Assembly: GCF_025398315.1 (NCBI RefSeq)
Contig: NZ_JAODOQ010000001.1
Span: forward strand, 3,472,001 to 3,536,000
Source of the DNA: Shewanella phaeophyticola
GTDB taxonomy: Bacteria; Pseudomonadota; Gammaproteobacteria; Enterobacterales; Shewanellaceae
Reading direction: 5' to 3'
DNA length: 64,000 bases
Shown: in pieces, positions 1-9,557 of the stretch
How the letters are laid out: the number at the start of each line of letters is the position of its first letter
Position numbering within the stretch: position 1 is the first letter of the stretch
Program-made: the position numbers and the translations under genes
Notes under the pieces: generated by a model
Databases searched by the model: none
What the model saw: only the letters and a program-made list of their open reading frames with translations
What the model was told of the DNA's origin: nothing

Positions 1-8
1 ATCCCTTT

Positions 9-1022
9 ATGAAAACGTTATTTTCTCCGCCATGGTGGGCTGTAAGCCCGCACGTACAAACGATTTTACCGTTTATTTTTAAAGTGGCCAAACCAGCAAC
101 TTTTAGGCAAAGACAAGAGCTGCCTGACGGTGATTTCATTGATTTAGATTGGTTAGGGCAAGCTCAAAACGGCGAGCCTATTCTAGTCATTATTCATGGT
201 CTTGAAGGTAACACAGAATCACATTACGCACGCAGAATGCTTATCGAAGCCAAAAAAGCCAAAATCGCAGCGGTAGTGCATCATCACCGTGGATGCTCTG
301 GTGAACCTAATCGTCTAGCTCGTAGTTATCATAGTGGCGATGTTGACGATTTAGCTTATACCTTATCTCAGTTAAAACAGTATTATCCTGACTCGCCACT
401 TTATGCGGTAGGTTACAGCTTAGGCGGCAACGTATTGGCTAAATACCAAGGTAGCCAGCAACAACATAGTTTACTTGAACGTGCAGTAGTGGTATCGGCG
501 CCGCTAACATTAGGCGCCTGCGCCAAACGCTTAGAAAGTGGATTTTCAACGGTTTATCAGCGTTTTTTAATTAAACGTTTACAGCGAAAAATACTCGATA
601 AAATCAATACAGCAGATCTCACAGAGCAAATGCCCATCACCAAAAAACAACTTAACATGCTCAATACATTTTACTTGTTTGACGACAAAGTGACAGCGCC
701 TTTACACGGGTTTGCTGGAGCCGATGATTATTATCAAAAATCGAGTGGAATTAACTATTTACAACATATCACCAAGCCGACGTTAATCATTCATGCTCAA
801 GATGATCCTTTTATGACTGACGATGTGATCCCCAGCAAAGATCAATTATCGCCGATGGTAGAATATGAACTACATCGATTGGGTGGACATGTAGGTTTTG
901 TCGCTGGTGGCTGGCTCTGGAAACCGAAATTCTATTTAGAAGATCGGATAATCAACTTCTTACTAGCCAGTAACGATAATCCATTAGCTCAACACACTAC
1001 CAAAGAAACACACAAGGAATAA
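9..1022 (+). CDS. yheT: YheT-family alpha/beta hydrolase
   Basis: Predicted cytosolic serine hydrolase of the YheT/EMB8 family, substrate unknown. The protein (337 aa) has the nucleophile elbow GYSLGGN with Ser at residue 137, an oxyanion-type stretch IIHGLEG near residue 61, the family signature RGCSGEPN at 94-101 and a C-terminal GGHVGF bearing the likely catalytic His. The Asp is probably in the HAQDDPFM stretch. Length matches E. coli YheT (340 aa). The window opens only eight bases upstream, so no ribosome binding site can be judged and an earlier start is possible. yheU follows after two bases, suggesting co-transcription. The family call is firm; the reaction is not known. Confidence 0.9.
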   Translation: MKTLFSPPWWAVSPHVQTILPFIFKVAKPATFRQRQELPDGDFIDLDWLGQAQNGEPILVIIHGLEGNTESHYARRMLIEAKKAKIAAVVHHHRGCSGEPNRLARSYHSGDVDDLAYTLSQLKQYYPDSPLYAVGYSLGGNVLAKYQGSQQQHSLLERAVVVSAPLTLGACAKRLESGFSTVYQRFLIKRLQRKILDKINTADLTEQMPITKKQLNMLNTFYLFDDKVTAPLHGFAGADDYYQKSSGINYLQHITKPTLIIHAQDDPFMTDDVIPSKDQLSPMVEYELHRLGGHVGFVAGGWLWKPKFYLEDRIINFLLASNDNPLAQHTTKETHKE

Positions 1023-1024
1023 CC

Positions 1025-1273
1025 ATGCTTGTGCCATACGACGCGTTATTGTCATTACCCCAGGAAACACTGCAAGCCATAATAAAAGAATATTTACTGT
1101 CTCAGCTTGAAGATGGCAGCTTTAGTGAAGTGGATGAACAACAACTTGCTAATGCAACAGAACGCTGCAAGCTCGCATTAAAAAAAGGCGAATTAGTGGT
1201 AGAGTATAGCGAGGATGATGAATCGATTGCGATCCGTCAACGAGAACACATTTCAGCGAGAGCCGATGATTAG
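1025..1273 (+). CDS. yheU: YheU family protein (UPF0270)
   Basis: Small acidic protein of 82 aa with the UPF0270 pattern: it begins MLVPYDALL, has a central ETLQAIIKEYLL helix, and an ELVVEYSEDDES strand where E. coli YheU has a similar hydrophobic-acidic stretch. Function is unknown. It starts two bases after the yheT stop, as in E. coli, so the two are almost certainly one transcript. A short hairpin followed by T residues overlaps its stop codon and probably ends that transcript. The call rests on similarity recalled from the family plus the conserved yheT-yheU order. Confidence 0.85.
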   Translation: MLVPYDALLSLPQETLQAIIKEYLLSQLEDGSFSEVDEQQLANATERCKLALKKGELVVEYSEDDESIAIRQREHISARADD

Positions 1274-1297
1274 AATGCATGATTAAGCATTCTTTTT
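1272..1297 (+). terminator. Rho-independent terminator after yheU
   Basis: AGAATGC (1272-1278) pairs with GCATTCT (1287-1293) across an 8-nt loop and is followed by a run of T. The stem begins inside the yheU stop codon. Confidence 0.6.
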
Positions 1298-1414
1298 ATA
1301 TAAATAGTAATATTACGCGTATTATCAGCTGTGAAGAATTGACCCACAGGTAATGATTACCGTATAACTAGTGACTCGATTTTCTTTGGTGAATCACAAA
1401 CGTAGGCAAACAAT

Positions 1415-2311
1415 ATGTCAGCAAAACACCCTATTATTGCTGTAACCGGTTCATCTGGTGCTGGCACAACCACTACAACCACAGCCTTTACTCACATATT
1501 TAGGCAATTAGGTGTTAACGCAGCATTTGTTGAGGGCGACAGCTTTCATCATTTCACCCGCGCAGAAATGGAAGTATTAATCCGTAAGTCGCAGGCAGAA
1601 AATCGTAATATCAGCTATTTTGGCCCTGAAGCCAACAATTTCAAAAAACTTGAAGAATGTTTTATTAGCTACGGCGAAACCGGTAATGGCCAAACCCGTA
1701 GTTACCTGCACACCTTTGATGAAGCCGTACCTTTTAACCAAATGCCAGGTACCTTTACTCAATGGCGTGATCTCCCAGAAAACACCGATATGTTGTATTA
1801 CGAGGGGTTGCATGGTGGCGTAGTGACTGATGAAGCCAATGTTGCCAAGCATGTTGACCTATTGATTGGTATGGTGCCGATTGTTAACTTGGAATGGATT
1901 CAAAAAATCATTCGTGACACGACTGAACGTGGACACAGCCGTGAAAAAGTCATGGGCTCGATTGTACGCAGTATGGATGATTATATTAATCATATGACGC
2001 CGCAGTTCTCACGCACTCACATCAATTTCCAACGAGTCCCTACCGTTGATACTTCAAACCCATTTAGCGCCAAAGACATTCCAAGCCTAGATGAAAGCTT
2101 TGTGGTAATTCGTTTTCGTGGCATTAACAATGTCGATTTTCCTTATTATCTTAATATGATACAAGGCTCGTTTATGTCGCGGGTCAATACCTTAGTGGTG
2201 CCAGGCGGCAAAATGTCATTGGCAATGGAATTGATCCTCACGCCATTAATTAGAGACTTGTTAGATAAACGGATAAGACTGCAAAACATCAATGATATCA
2301 AGCCTGATTAA
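1415..2311 (+). CDS. prkB: Phosphoribulokinase-like protein PrkB
   Basis: Member of the P-loop uridine kinase/phosphoribulokinase family (298 aa). The Walker A motif GSSGAGTTT lies at residues 12-20 and an acidic EGDSFHHF stretch follows at about 40. The C-terminal half carries the RGINNVDFPYYL region typical of proteobacterial PrkB. Genuine phosphoribulokinase acts in the Calvin cycle, but no RuBisCO gene is seen here and this heterotroph-type relative is conserved beside yheTU and crp in many gammaproteobacteria, so the physiological substrate is uncertain. It stands alone, 140 bases after yheU, and converges on a minus-strand gene. The family call is secure; the reaction in this host is inference. 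Confidence 0.85.
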   Translation: MSAKHPIIAVTGSSGAGTTTTTTAFTHIFRQLGVNAAFVEGDSFHHFTRAEMEVLIRKSQAENRNISYFGPEANNFKKLEECFISYGETGNGQTRSYLHTFDEAVPFNQMPGTFTQWRDLPENTDMLYYEGLHGGVVTDEANVAKHVDLLIGMVPIVNLEWIQKIIRDTTERGHSREKVMGSIVRSMDDYINHMTPQFSRTHINFQRVPTVDTSNPFSAKDIPSLDESFVVIRFRGINNVDFPYYLNMIQGSFMSRVNTLVVPGGKMSLAMELILTPLIRDLLDKRIRLQNINDIKPD

Positions 2312-2376
2312 GCTTGTTTTAAGTGAGTAACACTAAAATAGTGCTTATCGTTGATTTCAAACGAAATAACGGCAGT

Positions 2377-2428
2377 TGATGTGCTTGGGCGCTAATTCCC
2401 CCTTTTCTGTTAGCGTGTTAGCACATCA
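2377..2428. other. Long imperfect hairpin between convergent genes
   Basis: TGATGTGCT (2377-2385) pairs perfectly with AGCACATCA (2420-2428). Inside, CGCTAA (2390-2395) pairs with TTAGCG (2410-2415), with a small internal loop between. It lies between the convergent prkB and Sel1-repeat genes and could end transcription on either strand, but no clear U-tract follows it. Confidence 0.4.
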
Positions 2429-2491
2429 GCGAATTTACATTAGCCCGCATTACACTCTCTAGTAGCACTTTAAATGCTCAGCGCTCAATCA

Positions 2492-3277
2492 CTACATCAA
2501 CGGAATGATTTCTCGGTAAGCTTGGTTATTTTGATATTGCTTTAAGCGAAAAATAAACTCATCGCTGCGAGCTATTTCAGGGTTATGTTTAAGCGCATCA
2601 ATGGCTTTTTTCTGAGTGTCTATGGCTGCATTAAAGTCGCCGATTTCGGCATATCCTGCCGCTAGATTATCTAATACCGTAGGGTCATTTTGATTTTTTT
2701 CTAGCAGTTTTAACGACATAGATATCGCTCGTGAACCGTCACGATACTCAGCTTCAGGGCATGTAGCCAAAATCCAAGCAACGTTTCCTAGCGATACAGC
2801 ATCACCGGCGGCATTGAATTGCCCCATAGCCTTACCACAATTGCGTACTACGCCATCACCGCCGGCCGAATAAATAAACCCTAAACGGAAATGCGCCCAT
2901 TTATCCCCTTGCTCAGCCATCGATAAATACCACTTCTCGGCTAACGCTAAGTCACGTGGAAATAATTTACCCTCAAACGCCAAATCAGCCACCGTTTGCT
3001 GAGCTTTGATATGGTTTTGCGCTGCAGCTAGGGTAACCCAAGATAATCCGGCTTCGGCATCTTGGTTGACAAACCGGCCTGACAAGTACATTAACCCTAA
3101 TAAAAATTGCGCGTCAGCATCGCCCTGCTTAGCTTTAATTTGAATATGCACCAATTTACTGGCCGCCAGAGACTCCGCGGTAGGTGGAATATAGAATGCT
3201 TGAGCCGGTAAACTCAATGCACTAAACGCCAGTAGGCATGCAGCAGTCCCTATTTGACTCAGTTTTTTCACGCACAC
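2492..3277 (-). CDS. Exported Sel1/tetratricopeptide repeat protein
   Basis: A 261-aa protein with an N-terminal signal peptide (MCVKKLSQIG then a hydrophobic stretch, likely cleaved after PAQA near residue 27). Sel1-like repeats follow: GDADAQFLLGLMYLSG (about 53-68) and GDKWAHFRLGFIYSAG (about 124-139). A TPR-like segment runs from about 195 to 240 with the pattern LDNLAAGYAEIGDFNAAI. Such proteins are helical protein-interaction scaffolds, here probably periplasmic. No enzyme motif is visible. It is a single-gene unit divergent from crp, and a good CRP-type site lies 15-30 bases upstream of the start. The specific role is unknown. Confidence 0.75.
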   Translation of the reverse strand: MCVKKLSQIGTAACLLAFSALSLPAQAFYIPPTAESLAASKLVHIQIKAKQGDADAQFLLGLMYLSGRFVNQDAEAGLSWVTLAAAQNHIKAQQTVADLAFEGKLFPRDLALAEKWYLSMAEQGDKWAHFRLGFIYSAGGDGVVRNCGKAMGQFNAAGDAVSLGNVAWILATCPEAEYRDGSRAISMSLKLLEKNQNDPTVLDNLAAGYAEIGDFNAAIDTQKKAIDALKHNPEIARSDEFIFRLKQYQNNQAYREIIPLM

Positions 3278-3291
3278 CTCTTACAAGAATT

Positions 3292-3307
3292 TGTGATATT
3301 GATAACA
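3292..3307 (-). promoter_or_regulatory. Candidate CRP-binding site upstream of the Sel1-repeat gene
   Basis: TGTGA TATTGA TAACA matches the CRP consensus TGTGA-N6-TCACA at 9 of 10 informative positions. It lies 15-30 bases before the minus-strand start codon, so bound protein would sit on or just downstream of the promoter and more likely repress. The sequence match is seen; function is inferred. Confidence 0.4.
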
Positions 3308-3413
3308 TTAACTAACTCGCCTAATCAATTCAATAGACTATCCTTAGAGAAAATAATTCAATAGACTTGAACAATGAGTCAAATAGAATAAGATAAGACA
3401 AATAAAATAAAAA

Positions 3414-3429
3414 GCTGACGTTGATCACA
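3414..3429 (+). promoter_or_regulatory. Candidate CRP-binding site in the crp upstream region
   Basis: GCTGA CGTTGA TCACA matches TGTGA-N6-TCACA at 8 of 10 positions. It lies about 155 bases before the crp start codon. E. coli crp is autoregulated by CRP, so a site here is plausible, but the left half is weak. Confidence 0.3.
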
Positions 3430-3510
3430 AACAAAAGAAATTTAATCAACTGTTTAACAAGTTAATATACACTACTGACACTTTTAAATACGATCTCTAT
3501 CAAAGTTTTT

Positions 3511-3531
3511 ACGATTCGAATCGCGTAAAAT
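3511..3531 (+). promoter_or_regulatory. Palindrome and -10-like element in the crp promoter region
   Basis: CGATTCGAATCG (3512-3523) is a perfect 12-bp palindrome, immediately followed by TAAAAT (3526-3531), which resembles a -10 element about 50 bases before the crp start. A dimeric repressor could bind here. No -35 element is obvious. The rest of the 305-base space between the two divergent genes is AT-rich without other clear structure. Confidence 0.3.
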
Positions 3532-3582
3532 GCTTAATTAGACATTACTTACTTTCATTTTTAATCCATCGAGGAACATCGT

Positions 3583-4218
3583 ATGGCTCTGATTGGTAAG
3601 CCAAAACCTGACCCAACATTAGAATGGTTTCTTTCACATTGTCACATTCATAAGTACCCAGCTAAGAGCACTTTGATCCATGCTGGTGAAGATTCTGACA
3701 CTTTATATTACATCGTTAAAGGTTCTGTCGCTGTATTGATCAAAGATGAAGAAGGTAAAGAAATGATCCTTTCATATCTTAACCAAGGTGACTTCATCGG
3801 CGAATTAGGCCTATTTGAAGAACAAGCAGAACGTACTGCTTGGGTTCGCGCTAAACAAGCGTGTGAAATTGCAGAAATTTCGTATAAGAAATTTAAGCAA
3901 TTGATTCAAGTTAACCCAGAAATCTTAATGAAGCTTTCTGCGCAAATGGCATATCGTTTACAAAGCACCAGCCAAAAAGTAGGCGACTTAGCCTTCTTAG
4001 ACGTCGCCGGTCGCATTGCGCAAACATTATTGCACCTTGCGAAACAACCTGATGCTATGACTCATCCTGATGGCATGCAGATTAAGATCACTCGTCAAGA
4101 AATCGGTCAAATCGTGGGTTGTTCACGCGAAACCGTAGGTCGTATTTTAAAAATGCTTGAAGAGCAAAACTTAATCCAGGCTCACGGTAAAACCATCGTG
4201 GTTTATGGTACTCGTTAA
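3583..4218 (+). CDS. crp: cAMP receptor protein CRP
   Basis: Global transcription regulator that binds cAMP and DNA as a dimer. In Shewanella, CRP also governs anaerobic respiration (established knowledge). The 211-aa protein has the cyclic-nucleotide-binding fold with the phosphate-binding cassette GELGLFEE at 73-80 and Arg84-Thr85 (E. coli has Arg82-Ser83). A long dimer helix spans about 112-136. The winged helix-turn-helix lies at 171-192 with recognition residues Arg182, Glu183 and Arg187 equivalent to E. coli Arg180, Glu181 and Arg185. The ribosome binding site is GAGGA, eight to ten bases before the ATG. It is intact, monocistronic and followed by a strong terminator. Confidence 0.98.
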   Translation: MALIGKPKPDPTLEWFLSHCHIHKYPAKSTLIHAGEDSDTLYYIVKGSVAVLIKDEEGKEMILSYLNQGDFIGELGLFEEQAERTAWVRAKQACEIAEISYKKFKQLIQVNPEILMKLSAQMAYRLQSTSQKVGDLAFLDVAGRIAQTLLHLAKQPDAMTHPDGMQIKITRQEIGQIVGCSRETVGRILKMLEEQNLIQAHGKTIVVYGTR

Positions 4219-4272
4219 GGTTAGTTAAGTTTTAATCATAATTGCTTCAGCTTGATTTAAGCCAAGATATTT

Positions 4273-4308
4273 AAAGTGGTGTTCATACTCTGAACGCCAC
4301 TTTTTTAT
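4273..4308 (+). terminator. Rho-independent terminator after crp
   Basis: AGTGGTGTTCA (4275-4285) pairs with TGAACGCCACT (4291-4301), including one G-T pair, and is followed by T residues. The ribosome binding site of the next gene begins at once, so that gene must be transcribed by read-through or from an overlapping promoter. Confidence 0.8.
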
Positions 4309-4320
4309 TTGGGAGCGAAC

Positions 4321-4671
4321 ATGAATATCTTGTTCATCGCCACTATCAACAGCTTAATGGCCATCACCGCTAATCAACAACATATTCCAGTTCACGAATT
4401 TCCTCTCGATCACGATAAAGTTCAAAAGTTAGTGACATCTGGTAATATACGTCCATTAGATGACTATTTAATTTGGGTAGCGCAATATTGTGATGGTCAA
4501 TTGGTGGATGCACAACTGTTTCAACACCAAGATAAATGGCGGTATGATTTACAATTTAAACTTGCCCAAGGACATGTCATTAACCTGCAATTAGATGCTG
4601 TTAATGGTATGCAAAACCCATTGCCTCAATTACCGAGCGAATGTACCGAACATGAAACTGCTACTCGTTGA
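4321..4671 (+). CDS. Small PepSY-like protein preceding a two-component system
   Basis: A 116-aa protein starting MNILFIATI. I chose the ATG at 4321 because GGGAG lies six bases before it; a TTG twelve bases upstream sits in the terminator tail. A hydrophobic N-terminus is followed by one alpha/beta unit ending YDLQFKLAQGHVINLQLDAVNG, which has the look of a PepSY domain (YEVEI...G..I.V.VDA.TG). Its end overlaps the response regulator start by 20 bases, so it belongs to the same operon. PepSY proteins often accompany PhoP/PhoQ-like pairs and may modulate the sensor. The domain call is from pattern only. Confidence 0.6.
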   Translation: MNILFIATINSLMAITANQQHIPVHEFPLDHDKVQKLVTSGNIRPLDDYLIWVAQYCDGQLVDAQLFQHQDKWRYDLQFKLAQGHVINLQLDAVNGMQNPLPQLPSECTEHETATR

Positions 4672-5325
4672 AGATAATCCATTACTCGTTGCCGAACTTG
4701 AAAAACAACTCAAGCAAGCTGGTTATATTACTGATGTGACCGACAAAGCACTCGAAGCTGACTATCTGATGAAAGAAACCACCTATGACTGCGTCATTTT
4801 AGACATAGGTTTACCTGACGGTAATGGACTCTCGTTAGTAAGCCAGTGGCGCGAACGCGGGGTAAATACACCGGTAATTATGTTAACGGCTCGCAGCCAA
4901 TGGCATGAAAAAGTTGAAGGCTTTAATGCCGGTGCCGACGACTACCTGGGAAAACCATTTCATGCTCAAGAATTATTAGCTCGCATCCAAGCCCTTATTC
5001 ATCGGTCCATGGCAGAGCGAATTCTGCATCAAAACAATTATGTTATGGTGGCATTAACCTAGATGAAAACGAGCAAAAAGTTACTGTTGGCGAACATGAA
5101 TATGAGCTTACATCAATGGAATTTAGACTGTTAAAAATCTTTTTAATGTCGCCCAAAAAGCTGCTGTCTAAATCACAACTCACAGACAAGCTATATCAAT
5201 TTGATGACGAAAAAGAGAGTAATGTGGTTGAGGTTTATGTGACACATTTACGTAAAAAGTTAGGTAAAACCACCATCGAAACTCGCCGCGGACAAGGGTA
5301 TATTTTTCACGGTTTAGTAGAATGA
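4652..5325 (+). pseudogene. OmpR/PhoP-family response regulator, frame broken between domains
   Basis: Transcription regulator of a two-component pair. The receiver domain (1-117) has Glu7/Asp8, the phosphoryl acceptor Asp51, Thr79 and Lys101 in the expected places. The winged-helix DNA-binding domain (from about residue 140) includes KESNVVEVYVTHLRKKL and RGQGYIF. The frame from 4652 stops at 5062, and the domain continues in the next frame from about 5046, reading GGINLDENEQK. One missing base near 5041-5048 explains this; repair gives about 224 aa, the family's normal size. The stop overlaps the kinase start (ATGA). Probably a sequence error, otherwise a real loss that would leave the intact kinase without its regulator. 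Confidence 0.85.
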
Positions 5326-6656
5326 TGTCAATCCGCTTTAAGCTCAGCTTATGGCTGAGTGGCTTAATTATTATTGCCACCTTGATTGGCCTATTTTTAT
5401 TTGAGTCAATGTTACGTGATGCTTTTCATGACTCGATTATTAATCGTTTAGAAGAAGATTTAGAACACATTATTATTGCCACTCGCCTAGACGATGGTGA
5501 ATTGGTGATAGACCAAAACCAACTATCAAGCTTTTACCGCCCCGCTTATTCAGGACGTTACTTTCAATTAAACCTACCAGACCACACCATTCGCTCGCGT
5601 TCGTTATGGGATGCCGAGTTGCATATCGTAAATCTTGAGGCGCAGCAAAAACGTGTTTGGCAAGCTAAGGGGCTAAAAAACAACGATATGCAATTATTAT
5701 CAATTGGTATCGGAGCACCTGATAGTGATAACACAGCAACCCTTACTGTCGCGCAAGATCTCAGTATTGGACGTCGTGTTTTTAGTGAAATATTTGGCAC
5801 CAAACTGGCGATTAATATTGGCATGCTACTGGCTATGATAGCCGGTATTTTCATTATCTTGCGTCAATCATTTAAACCGGTAAATCAAATTCAAGGGGCA
5901 CTAGCTAAGCTGCGTGAAGGCGAAATAGCCTCATTGGAAATCGCTCAAATCCCTGCAGAAATCCGCCCACTCGCAGAAACCTACAACCAATTATTAGAGT
6001 ACACCGCTAAGCAAATTGAGCGCAGTCGCAATAATTTGGGAAATTTAAGCCATGGTTTAAAAACGCCTCTTGCGGTGATGCAACAACAAGTTGAAGCCTT
6101 AGGGTTATCTCACCCAGAAGCAGCCATGGCCATGCAACAGCAATTAGACTTAGTGCATAAAATGATTGAACGTAAGCTGGCGGCGGCGCGCATCACTGGC
6201 GATATGTTGCCTGCAGCACAATTAGCCGTGCCAAAAGATTTCGACAGTTTAATTAATACCCTACATAAAGTGCATCGCCAGCGTGATATTAATTGTGTAG
6301 TTATTAATCCAGATAACATTAGCAGGGTTCCCATTCACCGCGAAGACGGTATGGAGCTATTTGGTAACTTACTCGACAATGCTTTTAAATGGACCAATAC
6401 GCAAGTAACTGTGCGCATTAATCAACTGCAAAATGGTGATATCGCACTGCAAATTGAAGACGATGGCAATGGCGTGGAGCATGATAAAATCGCATCGTTA
6501 ACAGCAAGAGGCGCTCGCTTAGATGAAGCGACAATTGGCCATGGCTTAGGGTTATCTATCGTTAAAGAAATTTGCGAACAATATGGTTTTAGTTTGCAGT
6601 TTAGCCGAAGTGAGACGTTAAACGGACTGAGTGTTACCATCGTCATGGGTCAATAG
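5322..6656 (+). CDS. PhoQ-like sensor histidine kinase
   Basis: Membrane sensor kinase of 444 aa. Transmembrane segments lie at about 8-28 and 162-181, with a periplasmic sensor region between them. A HAMP-like linker follows, then the dimerisation/phosphoacceptor helix with NLSHGLKTPLA (His244). The ATPase domain has GNLLDNAFKW (N box), EDDGNGV and GHGLGLSIV. It is predicted to phosphorylate the response regulator with which it overlaps by four bases. The signal is unknown; PhoQ relatives sense divalent cations and envelope stress. The gene is intact and ends at a strong terminator. The kinase call is firm and the PhoQ-like label is by architecture and partner type. Confidence 0.9.
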   Translation: MMSIRFKLSLWLSGLIIIATLIGLFLFESMLRDAFHDSIINRLEEDLEHIIIATRLDDGELVIDQNQLSSFYRPAYSGRYFQLNLPDHTIRSRSLWDAELHIVNLEAQQKRVWQAKGLKNNDMQLLSIGIGAPDSDNTATLTVAQDLSIGRRVFSEIFGTKLAINIGMLLAMIAGIFIILRQSFKPVNQIQGALAKLREGEIASLEIAQIPAEIRPLAETYNQLLEYTAKQIERSRNNLGNLSHGLKTPLAVMQQQVEALGLSHPEAAMAMQQQLDLVHKMIERKLAAARITGDMLPAAQLAVPKDFDSLINTLHKVHRQRDINCVVINPDNISRVPIHREDGMELFGNLLDNAFKWTNTQVTVRINQLQNGDIALQIEDDGNGVEHDKIASLTARGARLDEATIGHGLGLSIVKEICEQYGFSLQFSRSETLNGLSVTIVMGQ

Positions 6657-6690
6657 CCAATCATTATTAAGCAATCGTTATGAACCCATT

Positions 6691-6726
6691 AAAAAGACCT
6701 GCTTGATTGCTCAAGCAGGTCTTTTT
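6691..6726. terminator. Terminator after the sensor kinase
   Basis: A 16-bp perfect stem: AAAAAGACCTGCTTGA (6691-6706) against TCAAGCAGGTCTTTTT (6711-6726) with a 4-nt loop. It is symmetrical and could work on both strands. Confidence 0.85.
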
Positions 6727-6740
6727 AATGCAACTGACAT

Positions 6741-7216
6741 TATACCATTTCCATTAATTATGTGACCAATCAGAGTCGCTCAGACTGTTCAGTTTGAGGC
6801 GCATTGTTGAAAGAATGGTTATTCCCTTTTAAGGCAATGCAACAAAGAAATGGACTGTCTGAGCGTCTCCTGCAAGGCGGGTTTCTGTGCCTTCTATGCT
6901 GCTTAATCGTATTTTGACGTACGACTGCATGGATGCAGGAGGTAGAGCAACGCAGGAGCAGTTGCCGACGACTGCATGGATGCAGGAGGTAGAGCAACGC
7001 AGGAGCAGTTGCCGACGACTGCATGGATGCAGGAGGTAGAGCAACGCAGGAGCAGTTGCCGACGACTGCATGGATGCAGGAGGTAGAGCTGAAGCAGTGC
7101 CGCACTGCTGGATGCAGGAGGTAGTGCCGAGAGTAACTATGCCTACAATCCTATTGCTTGCCTAGAAGGTACAGAATTCCCGCTGAATGACCAGATAATT
7201 GCTGGAATTGGTATTA
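6741..7216. mobile_element. Miniature inverted-repeat element, family A copy 1
   Basis: A 476-bp element without a coding gene. Its ends are imperfect inverted repeats: TATACCATTTCCATTAATTA at the left, and the complement of AATTGCTGGAATTGGTATTA at the right. The body is alike in the copy at 38571-38957 (same order of blocks, including AGACTGTTCAGTTTGAGGCG). A tandem array of a 47-bp unit sits inside. The right end supplies the stop codon of the neighbouring DUF1338 gene. Open frames on the minus strand here (6770-7105 and 6829-7071) run through the repeats and are not genes. Confidence 0.75.
6923..7110. repeat. Tandem array of a 47-bp unit inside element A1
   Basis: Units begin at 6923, 6970, 7017 and 7064, exactly 47 bases apart. 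The first three are identical; the fourth diverges after GGAGGTAGAGC. Each unit has two small inverted repeats: CTGCAT-GG-ATGCAG, and GCAAC...GTTGC with nine bases between. 47 is not a multiple of three, so the array is unlikely to be selected as coding. Confidence 0.9.
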
Positions 7217-8014
7217 CATCATTGTATTGGTACTTTCAAAAATCTTATCGGCTGATGCCGCAACAAAGCCGGTATATAGCATACCGTCATCCATAGGATA
7301 ACGACGGGCAAACTCGTAAAAGCAACTCGGGATCTCAGCATCGCCGTCGGTAAAGTTAACCACCACTTTATCGGCCATGGTAGAAGACTGCTCTAACAAC
7401 ACTTCTGGTGTACCTTTAATTTCGCCACCTGACGCATTTAAAACAAACCCAGCCTCTTTTAGAGCTTGGTTAACATCTTCAATGCGCTCAAATTGCGGTA
7501 AATCGTTAATCGATACGGTAAAGTGGTTAGCACGGTAACCTAACGCAGCAACCCAAGCTGCATATTCGCTCTCAGCCAATAGCGCTTTGTAAGTCGCTGT
7601 ATCGAGGTCCCAATGACGGCCTGAATAAATAAAGTTATCTGCTGTTGTTGCTGCCACATCAACCTGATCAATTAAACCATGAATGGTTTTTTGCAGCTCT
7701 GGGCTAAACTCTTCTACCAACAACTCCGAAATAAACACTTTCGGTTGAGTTGGGTCTGGGTGCTCAAAATGCTTAGCAACAAGCTTTTTTTGTTCAAACT
7801 TGTAATCACCACTATCAACATAGCCAATTGAAGTAAAATGCTCAGCTAACACGCTGAGATTAACTTTGGCGATATTAAACGTGCGCAGTGCAATATGATC
7901 ATTAATGATCGCTGCGCCATGCCCCAGTAATTGATGAATTTTCGCCGCTGAGGGTGTCATCTTTATATAGTCTTGCCACAAATTGGCAAATAAAGCATTA
8001 ACGTCTGTATGCAT
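7214..8014 (-). CDS. DUF1338 family protein (2-oxoadipate dioxygenase/decarboxylase-like)
   Basis: A 266-aa protein of the DUF1338 family, whose studied member HglS is an Fe(II) 2-oxoadipate dioxygenase/decarboxylase in lysine breakdown (established for Pseudomonas). His40 in NDHIALRTF, His164 in RANHFTVS and Glu234 in CFYEFARRYP fit a vicinal-oxygen-chelate metal site. It is shorter than HglS, so its substrate may differ. It follows astD by about 70 bases with a hairpin between, so it is probably read with the arginine succinyltransferase genes. Its TAA stop lies in the right end of a miniature element, so the native last residues may have been replaced. Catalytic assignment is inference. 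Confidence 0.75.
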   Translation of the reverse strand: MHTDVNALFANLWQDYIKMTPSAAKIHQLLGHGAAIINDHIALRTFNIAKVNLSVLAEHFTSIGYVDSGDYKFEQKKLVAKHFEHPDPTQPKVFISELLVEEFSPELQKTIHGLIDQVDVAATTADNFIYSGRHWDLDTATYKALLAESEYAAWVAALGYRANHFTVSINDLPQFERIEDVNQALKEAGFVLNASGGEIKGTPEVLLEQSSTMADKVVVNFTDGDAEIPSCFYEFARRYPMDDGMLYTGFVAASADKIFESTNTMM

Positions 8015-8035
8015 GGTTCAATCCTTGTAAATAAG

Positions 8036-8059
8036 GCTGGCGAAAATACACTCGCCAGC
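8036..8059 (-). other. Hairpin between astD and the DUF1338 gene
   Basis: GCTGGCGA (8036-8043) and TCGCCAGC (8052-8059) form a perfect 8-bp stem with an 8-nt loop. There is no T-tract, so it is more likely an RNA stability or processing structure than a terminator. Confidence 0.45.
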
Positions 8060-8085
8060 ACGGATCATGCGATGGACTTATCAGA

Positions 8086-9557
<1,472 letters not shown>

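Noticed and set aside
1415..2311. prkB as evidence for carbon fixation
   Set aside because: No RuBisCO or other Calvin cycle gene is visible, and this relative is widely conserved beside crp in heterotrophs.
6770..7105. Minus-strand open frames of 111 and 80 aa through the repeat array
   Set aside because: They exist because the 47-bp unit is read in turn in three frames without stops. There is no start signal or family likeness, and the same happens at 38659-38913 and 39503-39703.
6923..7110. Regular 47-bp repeats as a CRISPR array
   Set aside because: The units abut directly with no unique spacers, no cas genes are present, and the same core occurs in dispersed miniature elements.
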